Of a stretch of 64,000 bases of DNA, positions 34,895-45,973 are shown piece by piece. The stretch lies in assembly GCF_024139115.2 (NCBI RefSeq), contig NC_085141.1, positions 370,473,925 to 370,537,924 on the forward strand, read 5' to 3'. The translations under genes were made by a program, and so were the position numbers. The DNA comes from Armigeres subalbatus (taxonomy: Eukaryota; Arthropoda; Insecta; Diptera; Culicidae). The number at the start of each line of letters is the position of its first letter. Positions within the stretch are counted from its first letter, which is position 1. The notes under the pieces were generated by a model, which saw nothing but the letters and a program-made list of their open reading frames with translations, was not told where the DNA came from and did not search any database.

Positions 34895-35550
34895 TTAGTG
34901 AGCAATTAAAGATTCCAAAGGACGGTTTTGGACCAACGATCATATCCAATCTAAAATAATTTTGGACCAATGAACGTATTAGCAACCTTTATTCCGTCTT
35001 GTTCAGCTCCTGGATCTTATAGCTGAGACCCGCAAAGTACGAAGACGTCGACACTAGTACCATCTGCAGTCAGGGGAAAGAGTTCTTTATATTTCACTCG
35101 GATTAGCTGTGAGTGAACCGTCGGTCCTACGAAGACTACGGAAGCTACTGGAGCGATCTTTAAAGCGATATTTTCTCGTCTTATTTATTTTTTGTACTCT
35201 GTTTGAATTGTTTTTGTGCAGAAGGGTATTTTTCCACCATGGAAAATCTATGTTTGAGCAAGTAGTTATTTATTCGGACAACTTGATCTTTGGATAGAAG
35301 AATAGCTGAGTGGAGATCCCAATCAATTTTCTTTGGATCTTTGAATTACTTTTTGGATCGTTAGACCCACATCCCATTCGGTTTATCAGACGTGGATATT
35401 CCATCAGAAACATGCCAGTTTATTATTTTGCCTGAGATTGATTGACTACATAAAGTTTAATCTAAGACTTCTTCTCTCAAGATGTTTTCAATCAAACGTT
35501 GTTTCCTGAGGATGGATCTTATCCTTTAATGATGATCAGTCAAGCATGAA
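34895..35550. other. Intron sequence, nothing recognised
   Basis: No repeats shared within the window and no coding similarity. The small plus frame 35109-35297 begins in a plausible context but has no identifiable domain and overlaps AT-rich sequence. Confidence 0.35.
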
Positions 35551-35556
35551 TGATAG

Positions 35557-37185
35557 CAGGGGTGGTAGCGATCGAAGCTACTCAAAATAGTGACTTTAGT
35601 GACCAAAGCTGACGAAAAAAGGGACCAAATAGTGACTTTCAGTTGCAGAAAAAGTGACCAAATAGTGACTTTCAATTTCAGTTGCAAGTTCGATGAGACG
35701 AAATCAAGCGTTTTTGGGTCGAAGGAGAATATTTTTTCCGTAATTTGTGGAGGAAAACATCTTTCACTCACCACTCTTATCTCTTAGAACAAACTCAGAA
35801 GAGAAACGAAAATCGTACACGCTAACTTTTATCTACTCAGTGACTAAGTAAAATTGTATTGCCCTCTCTTTTAACTCACAACTCACTCATAACACCTGTT
35901 TTTCTTTCCCGAGAATGATTTCTCGGCGAAATAATTGGATTAGCTGAACACCTACTTTAGAAAAATGCAGAGAATTCTACGATTTGTCACTGGTACCACG
36001 GAAGTTTTTGGAATTTTTAGTGCGACAGGAATAACAGTACGGATCGTTTTGGTAGAAAACGAAACAAAAATTATGAAGATTCATGTACAACGAGCCTGAG
36101 ATTGAACGCTCGTCCTCCTGCTTGTAATGACGACCATGCTCTCTGAATTTTTAAATATTATTCCTACAAAATACGCAGATTTTCCGACTTGCTGCGTATT
36201 CATGAACGATTTTTCCTATGGAATTAAACAGCGCATGCAATCTTCAAAATTGGGGAGACTTGATTCCCTTTCTATGATATCTACTCAATAAATATTTATT
36301 TAGAGCAAACCCTTCATTACATCTGTCCAATTACAAAAAAAATGAGAACAAATTATATTTTCTTGAATTTTTTAGACAAATTTTTATATAGATGACTAAT
36401 GAGGGATCAAGTCTCTTCAAATTGAGGCTTGTCAAAATCCAAAAATCCTGAAATTGTGGTGGAATGTTGGCATTTTTATCAATGAAGATCATTCAGCATA
36501 TTTATGGATTTGTGCTGTGAAAAAAAATGATAGCATTTGGTCATTATTGGGAGAAGTTGTTCAAATTTTGCGTGGCCACTAAAAACATCTTGAGGAGGAA
36601 CAAAACAGTAAATAACAGAGTAAATAAGGTTGTCTTGTCAATCAAAAAAAAAAAAAAAAAACTCGTCACATAACGATCATTTGCCTAGAGGATTTATTAT
36701 AAAAATACGGTATAACAATACTACTTTAGTTCTTGGTAAAACAGGGGAAAAGCATATTCTCCAAGGGGTCAAGTATCCTCACCTTCCCCTACTGTATAAA
36801 GATTGAGTTTTTAACAAACTTGAAATCGACAGGTCGCCTGCTTGCATGACTGTATACCAATTTATCAAATTGTGACGTAAAACACCTTCAATTAGCTACT
36901 GGTGGAATGCCAATAAGAGCAGCGAGTTAAATGGCTGGCGAAGTTTCAGAGCGATCATTTTTCCAAGATCCGTAATTTCATTTCTTCCATGAACAAAGCT
37001 TCATCCGATGGATACATAAAGCTTTATAAAAAAAATCTTGGTCAATAGTTTCAAAATAGTTGAAAATAGTGATTTTTTGCGAGAAAAAGTGACTATAGTG
37101 ACTTGAGGTCGAAAAAAGAGACTTTTTAGTGACTAGACCGGAAAAAGTGACCAAGTCACTAAAAAGTGACCCGCTACCAGAACTG
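35557..37185. mobile_element. Non-autonomous DNA transposon (hAT-like, 6-bp TSD), copy 1
   Basis: Flanked by TGATAG at 35551-35556 and 37186-37191. The left end is CAGGGGTGGTAGCGATCGAA; the right end reverse-complements to CAGTTCTGGTAGCGGGTCAC. Subterminal regions are packed with the words AGTGACTTT and AAAAAGTGACCA in both orientations, likely transposase-binding motifs. The interior has no transposase, is AT-rich and contains an A run of about 20 at 36642-36660. Copy 2 at 47818-48552 has the same ends in opposite orientation. CA...TG ends and 5-8-bp duplications fit hAT in the broad sense. Confidence 0.8.
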
Positions 37186-37504
37186 TGATAGGATTCTGCG
37201 ACGTGCTTCCACCTAGGCCAGCTTATTTTGTCTCGGGTTAAGTCGTATTAATGTATTCGAAGATTATCCCGAATACTGGTTGTTTGGTACCACTAGAACT
37301 AAGAGGAGAGATAAAGCCTAGATCTTTTCCATTAGAGGAAGACAAGCTAGTCTACAACGAGGAGCTTCCTCAGATTTAATTTGGGCCATGGAGAGGAGAG
37401 TTCTTTATTTTTCCTAACTAAATTTCGATAGTCTTGATTTCAGATCATTTTGGCTCTCGATGAGAGCTTTTATACGTTTGATCTTCGCAGTATTTAGAAG
37501 CTAG

Positions 37505-38890
37505 AGTTGTGCGGCGGCGACGGCGTTTTTGGCGTCCCGTCAAAAGCTATTTTAGTCGGCAGTGCGGCTTGAATCGGTGTGGACTTTTTTTTTATTACGC
37601 TCGTTTCGTTTTTTTCCTGAATTTTTTCGGGACATTTTCAAGACAAAACTTTATCAAAATATTCATTTGGAGATTATTTTCAGATTTTCCAAGGAAACTA
37701 TATTGAAGTTTCAAGAGTTCTTTGGAACTTTCATGGCAAGCTATTTGCAATTCACAAGGAAATTGGTTTGGAATTCACGTGGAATTTTTTTTCGGAATAG
37801 TTTATTTAAGAATTTCATCAGCATTTTCACGGGAAGTTGTTTCAAATTTCTCCGGGGAAATATTTGGAATGCCTTGGGCAAAACGGCTGTACGTTGGAAA
37901 CGGTTTTGTCGAAAAATTCCATTTGGCTAAAGCGACATGCAACCAAACTAGTATTTCGGCCGAAAAAACCGTTTGCCATAAGAGGTCGTTTGACAGAAAT
38001 GGCTTTGGCCAAATTTTGTTAAACTAAATTAATGATTTCGTGTGTGTTACTTCTACGTGAAGTTAAACGATATTGTTTTTTCTTTCAGCCTGCATGAAGG
38101 GGAGGAAGAATATCAGTGCAGAAGTGAGATATATCAGCTTCAACAGTGATATTCTTCCTCCCCTTCATACGGGAGCTTGGCAGAGAAGGAAGGTCGTGCG
38201 ATATGTGCCATCACAAATATTGCCCTCCGCTCGCTTTCAAATCGACTTCTATAAAAACATTCTTCATGCCTGCCGTATCCTAACGGAACTATCAATTCTA
38301 TACTTTCGCCTCTAATGCTATCATGAACATGTACGTCCAAGTTTGGAAGATGATATTAGCATTTCCATATCATTGCAAATTTTGTTATGGACAATACATT
38401 CCCTCCCTCCTGCAAATGACCATTTCGGTATATGATATTTTCGGTCAAATGACCTATTTGGACATACGACATTTCCGGCCAGATGGATTTTGGCCTAATG
38501 GGTTGTTCGGCCAAACACCTTTAGGCCTTGTAGTCTTCAGACATTCTCGGCCATCTCGTCGCTTGGCCGAAAGTCATTAAGCGAAAAACTATTTGTTCGA
38601 ATGCCATTTGGCCAAATATCACGTTTAACCGAATATCAGCTAACCAAATTCCATTTAGCTAAATGGTTATTAGGTCGAAAATGGTTTGACAGAAAAAATG
38701 TCACTTGACCGAAAGCTATATACAGCTGAAAGGAATTTTCGGTTGAACTGGTACTTTGGTTGAAAAAGTTGTTTGCCCCAACAGGTCATTTGGCTGAAAA
38801 TGCCGTTTAGCCGAAATTGTCGTTTGGACGAAAATTCCGTTTGGTAGTAGAAGTTTGCGCCGCCTCCGACAGTTTTTGGCACGCTGCCGC
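37505..38890. repeat. Composite repeat: 23-bp GAATT array, then 17-bp TTTGGCC arrays, bordered by GCGGCGG motifs
   Basis: The block opens with GTGCGGCGGCGACGGCG near 37508 and closes with GCGCCGCCTCCGACAG and CTGCCGCCGCCGG near 38850-38896. At 37590-37925 a degenerate array has a 23-bp step (for example ATTATTTTCAGATTTTCCAA, then AACTATATTGAAGTTTCAAG). At 37925-38010 and 38410-38870 the 17-bp TTTGGCCGAAAATGTCG-type array follows, interrupted by the insertion at 38022-38375. Similar pairing of the two array types recurs at 45.2-45.7 and 47.3-47.65 kb, suggesting a composite element. Confidence 0.6.
38022..38375. mobile_element. Insertion with 12-bp direct repeats and a perfect 21-bp hairpin
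   Basis: CAAATTTTGTTA occurs at 38010-38021 and 38376-38387, flanking 354 bp that interrupts the 17-bp array. Inside, TGAAGGGGAGGAAGAATATC plus A (38095-38115) and its exact reverse complement (38147-38167) form a stem with a 31-base loop. The minus frame 38140-38340 crosses the hairpin and has no known domain. Confidence 0.55.
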
Positions 38891-38908
38891 CGCCGGTTAT
38901 ATTTTGAA

Positions 38909-40203
38909 TTGCTCGACGCTTCGGAAGGTGTAGTCTGCCTTTTTCAAGGGAAATTTACTGAAATAACACTTTGCACAATTAGTTTACTAAACACAGTCTC
39001 TATTCAGTTAAATCAAAGTTAATTGCCTTTGTTCCGGTTACTAAATCACCCGACTTGGACATTAATTTACTATGTTCTGAAAACTCAGATGTGAATATGT
39101 GGTGCAAGTGCATTTGTGCAAGAAGCCCAAAATCATGAAACAGACATTTTTTTTGCAAAACGCAAAACGGATAATTGAGTAGATTTATGTTTAATAATTG
39201 TTATGTTCACAAAGTTCTGAAAACTCATATGTGAATATGTACATTATGTGGAAGATTTTGATTTGAAAAATTAATTGGAGGTAACCGCTTTCCCTTCGAG
39301 CAATCTTGACGATAAAACCCAACTGACGATTAGTTTTAGAGATAACAGCCGAGCGATGTTCGTCGAACGACAATTTAGCATCTAGCATAACACCTAAGTC
39401 CTTTATTTGTTGTACCCTGGTCAGCGATACTCCGTTAATGCAATAGTCGAAAAACAATTGGTGAATCAATGCGATGGAACGTTATCACCACGCATTTAGA
39501 GACACTAACAACTAGCTTGTTATTGCTGCACCACACAATGAATCCATAGAGCAGCGCTTAAAGGCGTCCACAGTCTTCAATTGAACGTACAGCTACAAGT
39601 CATCTGCATATGAAAGCTTACCTCGCAGTAGCAACGTCACGTTGTTGAAGAACAACGCGAACAAGAGAGGACCGAGATTGCTACCTTGCGGGATCACAGA
39701 CGTATTCGAAAAAAGTCGTCGAAAACAGAAGCCAATTTTCACACGCAATGTTCTGCCAGATATATACGATTTCAGCAAGGACAGTAATTGTACGGAGAAT
39801 CCAAGTCGAGATAATTCACAAGAAGTATACGGTGGCAAGGCAGCTTTCAGAATCGTGTAGACGACATCGATCTGCGCTTTATCCTCGATCTGTGTTATGC
39901 ACGTCGATGTAAATTCCATCAAGTTAGTAGAAACTGATCTACCGGGCATAAATCCATGCTGGTCAAAGGAAATGTAATTTCGAGTGCCCTTGAGAATCAC
40001 ACCACTCACTATGATTTCGAATAATTTAGAAGCAGCGATTGTTTCCATACGTAACGAAATTTTCCTTCACCTTATAGGACGGAACAATAAACATTTGTGT
40101 TCAATAATTGTTATGCCTTTAGTAAACTAACTGTGCAATGTGTTATTTTACTAATTTTCCCTTGAAAAAGGCAGAATCCATCCTGCCGAAACGTCGGGCA
40201 ACC
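38909..40203. mobile_element. Element with about 85-bp inverted arms enclosing a CR1-like fragment
   Basis: The left arm (38909-38991) and right arm (40118-40203) match in inverted orientation at roughly 80 percent. Shared words include GCCTTTTTCAAGGGAAA and the AGTTTACTAAA end. Between them, GTTCTGAAAACTCAGATGTG near 39073 and its near copy near 39213 form a direct duplication. The CR1-like fragment lies in the centre on the minus strand. The arms' TGCCGAAACGTCGGG segment has a hammerhead-like layout (see findings). Confidence 0.65.
39255..40060 (-). pseudogene. Reverse transcriptase fragment, CR1/Jockey-like LINE
   Basis: Reading the minus strand from about 40060, the fragment encodes FDQHGFMPGRSVSTNL, then a degenerate FD-strand (DVVYTILKAALP), the RTLRVKIG strand, VIPQGSNLGPLLFALFFNN, and the catalytic YADD near 39605. 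A later frame (39469-39255) gives the connection region INGVSLTRVQQIKDLGVML with LSFDEHRSAVISKTNRQLGF. Endonuclease and 3' parts are missing, and stops and shifts separate the pieces. PQGSNLGPLLF and the QQIKDLGV segment are typical of insect CR1/Jockey-group LINEs; CR1 is my preference. It lies between inverted arms, so it either inserted into or was captured by a foldback element. Confidence 0.75.
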
Positions 40204-40369
40204 CAATATATAGCCGTTTTGATCAACCCAGAGACTGAGAAAGCCATATCCTTGTAAGCATTTCAGAAAACTCTACGTAAAATCAAAGAAAACTGCAAGC
40301 GGAGATTCCGGAAAATTTCTTGTTAACATAAAAAAACTCTAGAATTTTTGAATGGAGAAAAGTGGTTTG
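40204..40369. other. Short spacer between the inverted-arm element and the 17-bp array
   Basis: No recognised feature. Confidence 0.3.
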
Positions 40370-41235
40370 GCAAAAATCAGTTAGGCCGAAAGTTGACCGA
40401 ACAAACCATTTGGCCGAAGCCCATCTAACGTAGAGTTATTTGACCGAAAATGTCATTTGGTGAAACAGTTCCTTCGGCTGAAAAATTCTTTTGGCCAAAT
40501 TGTTCTATTTTCCGACATAGTAGTTTGGCAGAAAGGGCCATTAGGCCGAAAGTGTCGTTCGGACGAATTGATCATTTGGCCAAAAAAGTCGTTAAGCCAA
40601 ATAGGTCATTTGGCAGAAAATGTCGTTTAACCGAAATGGTTGTTTTGCAGCATGGACATTTTGGAGCCAAATGGCTTTTTCTGAAGATTCTGCCGAACGA
40701 TCATTTCCACCATACGGTATTTTTGGTAAATAATCTATACGGTTAAAAGGCGTTTTTGGCACAATGACTTGTTAGGGCAAACAACTTTCTTGGTCAAATA
40801 ACCAATTTTGGCGAATGTCTCTTTCGGCTGTATGTCGTTTTCGATCTAATGAAATATTCGATCATACCATTTTCGGCCTAATAAACGTTTCGGACAAAAT
40901 TTCAATTCGGCCAAATGGAATTTGGCTAAATGACTTTCAGCTCAACATGTTACTCGGTCAAAGTGCATTCGAACAAATGGTTCTTTGCCGAATAACTTTC
41001 TGCCAAATGACGGAAAGAACCATTTGGCTGAACAAACCATTAGACCAATACCCATCTGGCAGAAAATGTCGTTTAACCGAAATGGACATACGGCCGATAA
41101 TGTCGTTTGCCCGAAAAAAATGTATGGCCAAATAGGTCATTTGACCGAAAATACCATTTGAATGAATGGTCGTTCGGCAACAAGGCCATTTGGCCGAAAA
41201 TTTCATTTGGTCATATACATTTTTGATCATATTAT
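40370..41235. repeat. 17-bp TTTGGCC tandem array, main block
   Basis: Successive units at about 40577-40661, such as TTTGGCCAAAAAAGTCG, TTAAGCCAAATAGGTCA, TTTGGCAGAAAATGTCG and TTTAACCGAAATGGTTG, show an exact 17-base step. The core TTTGGCC/GGCCAAA is palindromic. Both strands therefore give periodic reading frames (RSFGRKCRLTEM-like), which are not genes. Further blocks of the family lie at 38.4, 44.0, 45.6, 46.5, 46.9, 47.3 and 53.8 kb. Confidence 0.9.
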
Positions 41236-42171
41236 TCGTTATCTTTTTAGCGAAACAGGTTTTTCTTTTTAGTCGCTTTAAGCTGTAATTTTATTAATTT
41301 CATTAGAGTATAAATTCGAAATATGGAATAATTTGATTCTTACAATTTTGGTGTTCTACCAAGGATTCAGGTTAGGTATTTTCCTCTCCTTTACGCACGG
41401 CACACAGTGTCTTTTATATTTAGGCTATTAAACAAATTTAGGTTATTTAGTTAGGTATACAAATTCCAAATTGCCTTAGGTCTTACTTATCAAACAATAA
41501 CTCCTTTTAATTAATTTATCGCACTGTTTGTAGTAGCAGAAAAGTGTGGCGAATGCTCGGCGACAGTATCTCCTAGGCAATACACAAACTATAGTTAGTC
41601 ACAATATTATTATTCGATTAAACGCACCTCACCAATAAATTCAAGATTTTTAAGGTTTCTGGATATTATCACTAGCAAATTATCGATATTTTCTCAGAAT
41701 CTCAAATAGCTGCAAATTTACGCTCGATTCAACACCAATTAGAAAAATAATCGCATATCATCATACTTTGACAGTTTGTTATCTCTTATCTTCTATCGCT
41801 CTGCACATCTTTCATTACTTCTGACCACTCGACCGACACGATCGTTTTAGCAACAGCCTGTGCCAGTCTTGCAAAATGTCGTGACCATCACCAGATGATC
41901 AGATATGAAAACAAAAACCACCACGCTTTTAAACGATGTTCTTTACTGACAATCACTGCAAGCGCATCGTGACATGTAGAAGCTGACACGTGAGTACCTT
42001 CGGTAAGCGTGACACCCAAATTGACAACCACAAGCTGAGAGCCATAAAGAGCATCAGGTCGGTCAGCTGTCAAAAGTGCAGGTGAGCACCGTTATCGATT
42101 GATTTTGTTGTCGTTTGATTGGACTGACGTCGTTTTTAATTGATAAATTGGATAAATCAATAGTTAAATTA
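41236..42171. other. AT-rich intron sequence, nothing recognised
   Basis: No repeat family shared with other stretches was noticed. A patch rich in GTGACA/TGTCAC words lies at about 41920-42100. No coding similarity. Confidence 0.3.
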
Positions 42172-42300
42172 AGGGTTCATTCACAAATTACATAACGCTA
42201 AAATGGACCTGGGGGCTGAAAGCCCCCACCCACCCTCTCGTAACGTATTTTGTATGGGAGGGTTCTGAAATTTGTATGGGCCGTATTTGTGAATGGCTCT
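42172..42300. mobile_element. MITE with AGGGTTCATTCACAAAT-type termini
   Basis: The left end AGGGTTCATTCACAAATTAC and the reverse complement of the right end (AGAGCCATTCACAAATACG) are inverted repeats. The 129-bp element contains a GGGGGCTGAAAGCCCCC hairpin. Flanking TA dinucleotides are compatible with a TA duplication. Ends of this kind are very common in mosquito genomes. Confidence 0.75.
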
Positions 42301-42639
42301 AACTAAGTTTTTACCAGTGCACTCACCCAACGTAGGTTCAAAGTTCTCAGCAAGCCCTTTTTAGGGCCTGCTGACATATGGATCTTATCCCCCAAGGACG
42401 TGGTTGGCTTCATAAAGCTAGTCTCGCCAGAATGGGGGAGTCACATACTGTAACTCAGGATCTCTATTCATCAATAATAGATGGTCTTGAGTTCAGTCGA
42501 TACCAAGGTATCTCAGTGACAAACATGTTACTGAGATAACTTGCGTATTTCACAGTAAAAGGGTATATCACAATAGTCCTAAAATCTGGACGCAGTGATC
42601 TTCACCCGACAAACGAGGAAAAAAAAAAGAAAAAAAAAA
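42301..42639 (+). repeat. Possible retroelement tail ending in an A-rich tract
   Basis: About 340 bp ends in a GAGGAAAAAAAAAAGAAAAAA-type tract at 42615-42640, which could be the 3' tail of a SINE or LINE. It contains GGTATCTCAGTGACAAACAT and CTTCACCCGACAAACGAGG. A GGTTCAAAG word near 42341 loosely resembles a pol III B box, but no convincing A box is seen. It directly abuts the 860-bp foldback. Confidence 0.3.
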
Positions 42640-43497
42640 GTTTTTACCAATTTGATCCAGACTATCTATTGAAAAAGGCCAAATTTTTTTTATTGATTTT
42701 TTCAAATGGATACAATTAAAAAACGACGCATCCTACAAAAAAAATGTTATATGGGTGACTATCGCAAAATCAGTCAAAGCTTCTAATAAAGATATCGGAC
42801 ACAATTCAAATTGAGCCCTACACTGAAAAAAAATCAGTTTCAACAGTTTCATAAATTAAAACTCGATTTGCGAAAAAACGCTTTTTTTTTATTTGTTTGA
42901 AATTGTGTCTCAAGATAGGTGATTATGTTCCCTACCAACCGTCCATACATCGCAAGCTGGGCACTTTGAAGGAAAAAAAGTTTTTCTAACAAAATTATTT
43001 CAGTGTATTTTTATCCGTTGCGATTAGTTACGACCTAAATATTGTACTCTGCTTGACTGTACAGGAATATTTAAATATATGTATGTATATGTTAAATCCA
43101 CTGGCACTCCTTGACACTGAGAAAAAAAATCAATTCCGACAAGAAAATTTTTTTGTTAGAAAAACTTTTTTCCCTTAAAAGTGTCAAGCTTGCGATGTAT
43201 GGACGGTTGGTAGGGAACATAATCACCTATCTTGAGACACAATTTCATACAAATCAAAAAAAGCGTTTTTTCGCAAATCGAGTTTTAATTTTTGAAACTG
43301 TTGAAACTGATTTTTTTCAGTGTAGGGCTCAATTTGAATTGTTTCGATATCTTTATTAGAAACTTTGACTGATTTTGCGATAGTCACCCATACAACATTT
43401 TTGTAGGATGCGTCGTTTTTTAATTGTATCCATTTGAAAAATCAATAAAAAAATTTGGCCTTTTTCAAAAGATAGTCTGGATCAAATTTGGAAAAAC
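42640..43497. mobile_element. Large foldback with about 360-bp inverted arms
   Basis: The left arm (42640-43000) and right arm (43143-43497) are reverse complements along their length with scattered mismatches. They share AATTTGATCCAGACTATC, GGATGCGTCGTTTTTTAATT on one strand, and ACCAACCGTCCATACATCGC. The spacer is about 142 bp. No transposase frame is present; the plus frame 43111-43359 is antisense to arm sequence and has no known domain. Confidence 0.9.
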
Positions 43498-44029
43498 TAT
43501 GTATGTACTTTTCTTTTAATAGCACCTCTTAAAATATTGCACAAAAGTCAATATAAACAATAAGAACACTTAAATGTTCCCAAAAATTCTATTTTGGCTT
43601 CATGCATTTTTATCACAGCAAAATCCATAAATTCCGCTAAGTGGATTATTCCATTGCTGTCGAGCGTTGATTTCGAACCAAACACCGCATAGGTCAAGTG
43701 ATCATCACGATAGCCAAGATGACATGGATATGACAACCACAACATCAGGAAAGTTTTCCTATCATTCATGCTGGTGATCACAGGCAGAAGAAGTGAAGAC
43801 ATGGTGAGTGACCAAGCGCTAGTTGCTAAAATGTCACTTTCATGGTGATCGTTACACCAAGCATGTGAGATCCACATTGAGCATCACAATTGAGTACTTG
43901 ACACATGACCTGGATTTTGTTATTGTCACGCTTTGCGTGACTTGTACGGTGACACTTTGCAGCACTGAGCCTGTCCAGTGGGGGGGCTTGCTATGTGACG
44001 TAACAGGCCATATGTTGCGTTGGGCAAAA
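43498..44029. other. Intron sequence, nothing recognised
   Basis: Mixed-composition sequence with recurring GTGAC/GTCAC words (43800-44000). No repeat family or coding similarity was recognised. Confidence 0.3.
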
Positions 44030-44705
44030 TGACATTTTCGGCCAAATGCCCCTTTCTGTCCAACGACCGATTCTATCACAAACGACTGAATAACATAAAT
44101 CCGAATTCTATTCGCCCGGCCAAATGGCTTTTACCGTCATTTCACCGAAAGTAATTCGGTGAAAAATCATTTGTTTGAATGCCACTTGGTAGGATAACAT
44201 GTTAGACAAAAAGGCATATAATCAAATTATGTTTGACGCAATGGAAATGTTGTGCAAAATGATTATTAGGGCGAAAAAGGTGTGATCGAAAATGCCATTA
44301 GGTTTGAAACGACGTACAACCTAAAGGGACATTCGGACAAACTGGTTATTTGAACAAAAAAGTTGTTTGCCCTAACAGGTCATGTGGCACAACATGCCTT
44401 TTGGCCGAAATGTTTGTTGGGTGGAAAAGGTCGCTTGACCATTTGGCCGAAAATGCCGGTTGGTAGAAATGGTCGATTGACAGAACCTGCAGAAATAGCC
44501 ATTTGGCAAAGACCATTTTGGAGCAAAACAACCATTTCAACCAAACGACACTTTCTGTCAAAAAGACTAATTTGGCATAACGACTTTTTTGGCTGAGCGA
44601 TCAGCCGAACGACACTTTCGAACAAATGGCCTTTTCTGCCAAATGTATTTCAGCTGGATTACTCCCAGGTTAACGTGTTATTCGGCCAAATGGGTAACTG
44701 GCGAT
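44030..44705. repeat. 17-bp TTTGGCC tandem array, second large block
   Basis: Degenerate units of the 17-bp family, for example CATTTGGCCGAAAATGCC near 44450 and ACATTTTCGGCCAAATGCCC near 44032, occur in both orientations. Overlapping frames on the two strands are by-products. Confidence 0.8.
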
Positions 44706-45094
44706 TGACTTTAGGCCCTTCCTCTTTTCTAATAAAGCATAGCATAGCATATGTGATTGTACAAATCGTGGGTGGCTATACAATGCTCAATTGAGCAATC
44801 TACTGTATATTATCGCAAATTGGTACTTGGGATTAGTACCTTTTCCTATACAGTAGCAGTTGTATACCTGGCCACGTCCTCACAATCACGGAAGGAAGCA
44901 ATGGAATGTTAGTTCAACATCTACTAGTGAAGATGCAGGGAACCCATACTACCTTCATAGATGTCTCGGGAAGGAAAATTTGTGTTAGTGGGAAAGGTGA
45001 ATAATAGGGAGCTCTATTCGACAATATAGAGCGTTTGTCAATAATAGTATATGCTGTGGAAATAATAAAATATATTCATCAATTTACTTACGAA
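44706..45094. other. Intron sequence with a short AGCAT repeat
   Basis: A short AGCATAGCATAGCAT run at about 44737-44751 follows TAATAAAGC. The rest shows nothing recognised. The AATAAAG plus short-repeat arrangement could be a LINE 3' tail, but no coding part is attached. Confidence 0.3.
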
Positions 45095-45199
45095 TTATCC
45101 TAAGGAAAAACAAAACAAAACACAAAATTTCGGCAAATCGTACGATCGTTCTGCCGTCCGAAACAAGGGCCAACACGCAATAAACTCAAATCCAGAACA

Positions 45200-45735
45200 A
45201 TTTTTCGTTAAAATACAAAAAATTTTTGGTTGAAATTTAGAATAATCTCCTGTGGAAACTCCGAAGAATTTTCCGTAGAAATTCCGGAAAAATGTTCGTG
45301 AAGGTTCCAACGAGTTTCCCGCCAAAGCCATCCAGCCAGCTGCGGATATTCCGAAGAGTTTTCTATGTAAATTTCGAATAATACTAAACAGAAAATCAAC
45401 AAGAACTTTTGTTGGATATTCCGAACATTTTTTCTGTAGAAATTTGAAACAATTCCACGTGAAAATTCTGAATAATAAGAAGTTTTCGCGGAAATTCTAA
45501 ACAATTTTCTTTAGGAAATCTAAAGAGCTTCCCATGAACGCCGAAAACACCGTCACTGCCGACCAAAATTCTAACAAACGCCGCCACTGCCGATTTACTG
45601 ATTGGCAAATACCTCTATTGGCAGTAATATTCGTTTGGCAGAAAGAGCCATTTGGCCCGAAAGTGTCCTTTTTGCAGAATAACCATTTCGGCCAAACGAC
45701 ATTTACTGCCAAATGACCTGCTCGGCTAAACGTAC
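45200..45735. repeat. 23-bp GAATT array (45200-45545) followed by 17-bp TTTGGCC units (45595-45735)
   Basis: Units such as ACTCCGAAGAATTTTCCGTA and ATTCCGGAAAAATGTTCGTG step by 23 bases. They are followed by an ACGCCGCCACTGCCG patch and then TTTGGC units (TTCGTTTGGCAGAAAGAGCC). This is the same arrangement as at 37.5-38.9 kb. Confidence 0.65.
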
Positions 45736-45802
45736 ACTTTGAAAAATTATTTTAATTTGGGTAGCCACTCCGAAAAAAAAATGTAATAATCATTCATGCA
45801 GG

Positions 45803-45973
45803 GATGACATCTCGCTTAACTTTTCAAAAGGACCTAAGTAACATTTTTTTCATGATTTAATTCTAATACTGCAATCAATAGCTTTCATGTTGTTCTGTTG
45901 ATTGCGCTATTCAAATTAATTCATGAAAAAAATGTTACTTAGGTCCTTTCGTAAAGTTAAGCGAGACATCGTC
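45803..45973. mobile_element. MITE with about 53-bp terminal inverted repeats
   Basis: GATGACATCTCGCTTAACTT at 45803 and the reverse complement of the right end (GACGATGTCTCGCTTAACTT) continue in parallel to GGACCTAAGTAACATTTTTT with few mismatches. Length 171 bp, no coding capacity. Target duplication not resolved. Confidence 0.85.

Noticed and set aside
40370..41235. 17-bp array frames (FGRKCRLTEM-like) as zinc-finger-like protein
   Set aside because: The Cys/Arg periodicity follows the 17-bp step, no zinc-finger spacing is kept, and frames are open on both strands.
42301..42639. tRNA-derived SINE
   Set aside because: The A-rich end fits, but I cannot find a convincing A box or tRNA-like head, so it is listed only as a possible retroelement tail.
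43800..44030. Transposon ends suggested by GTGAC/GTCAC words
   Set aside because: The words are scattered without paired termini or a target duplication.
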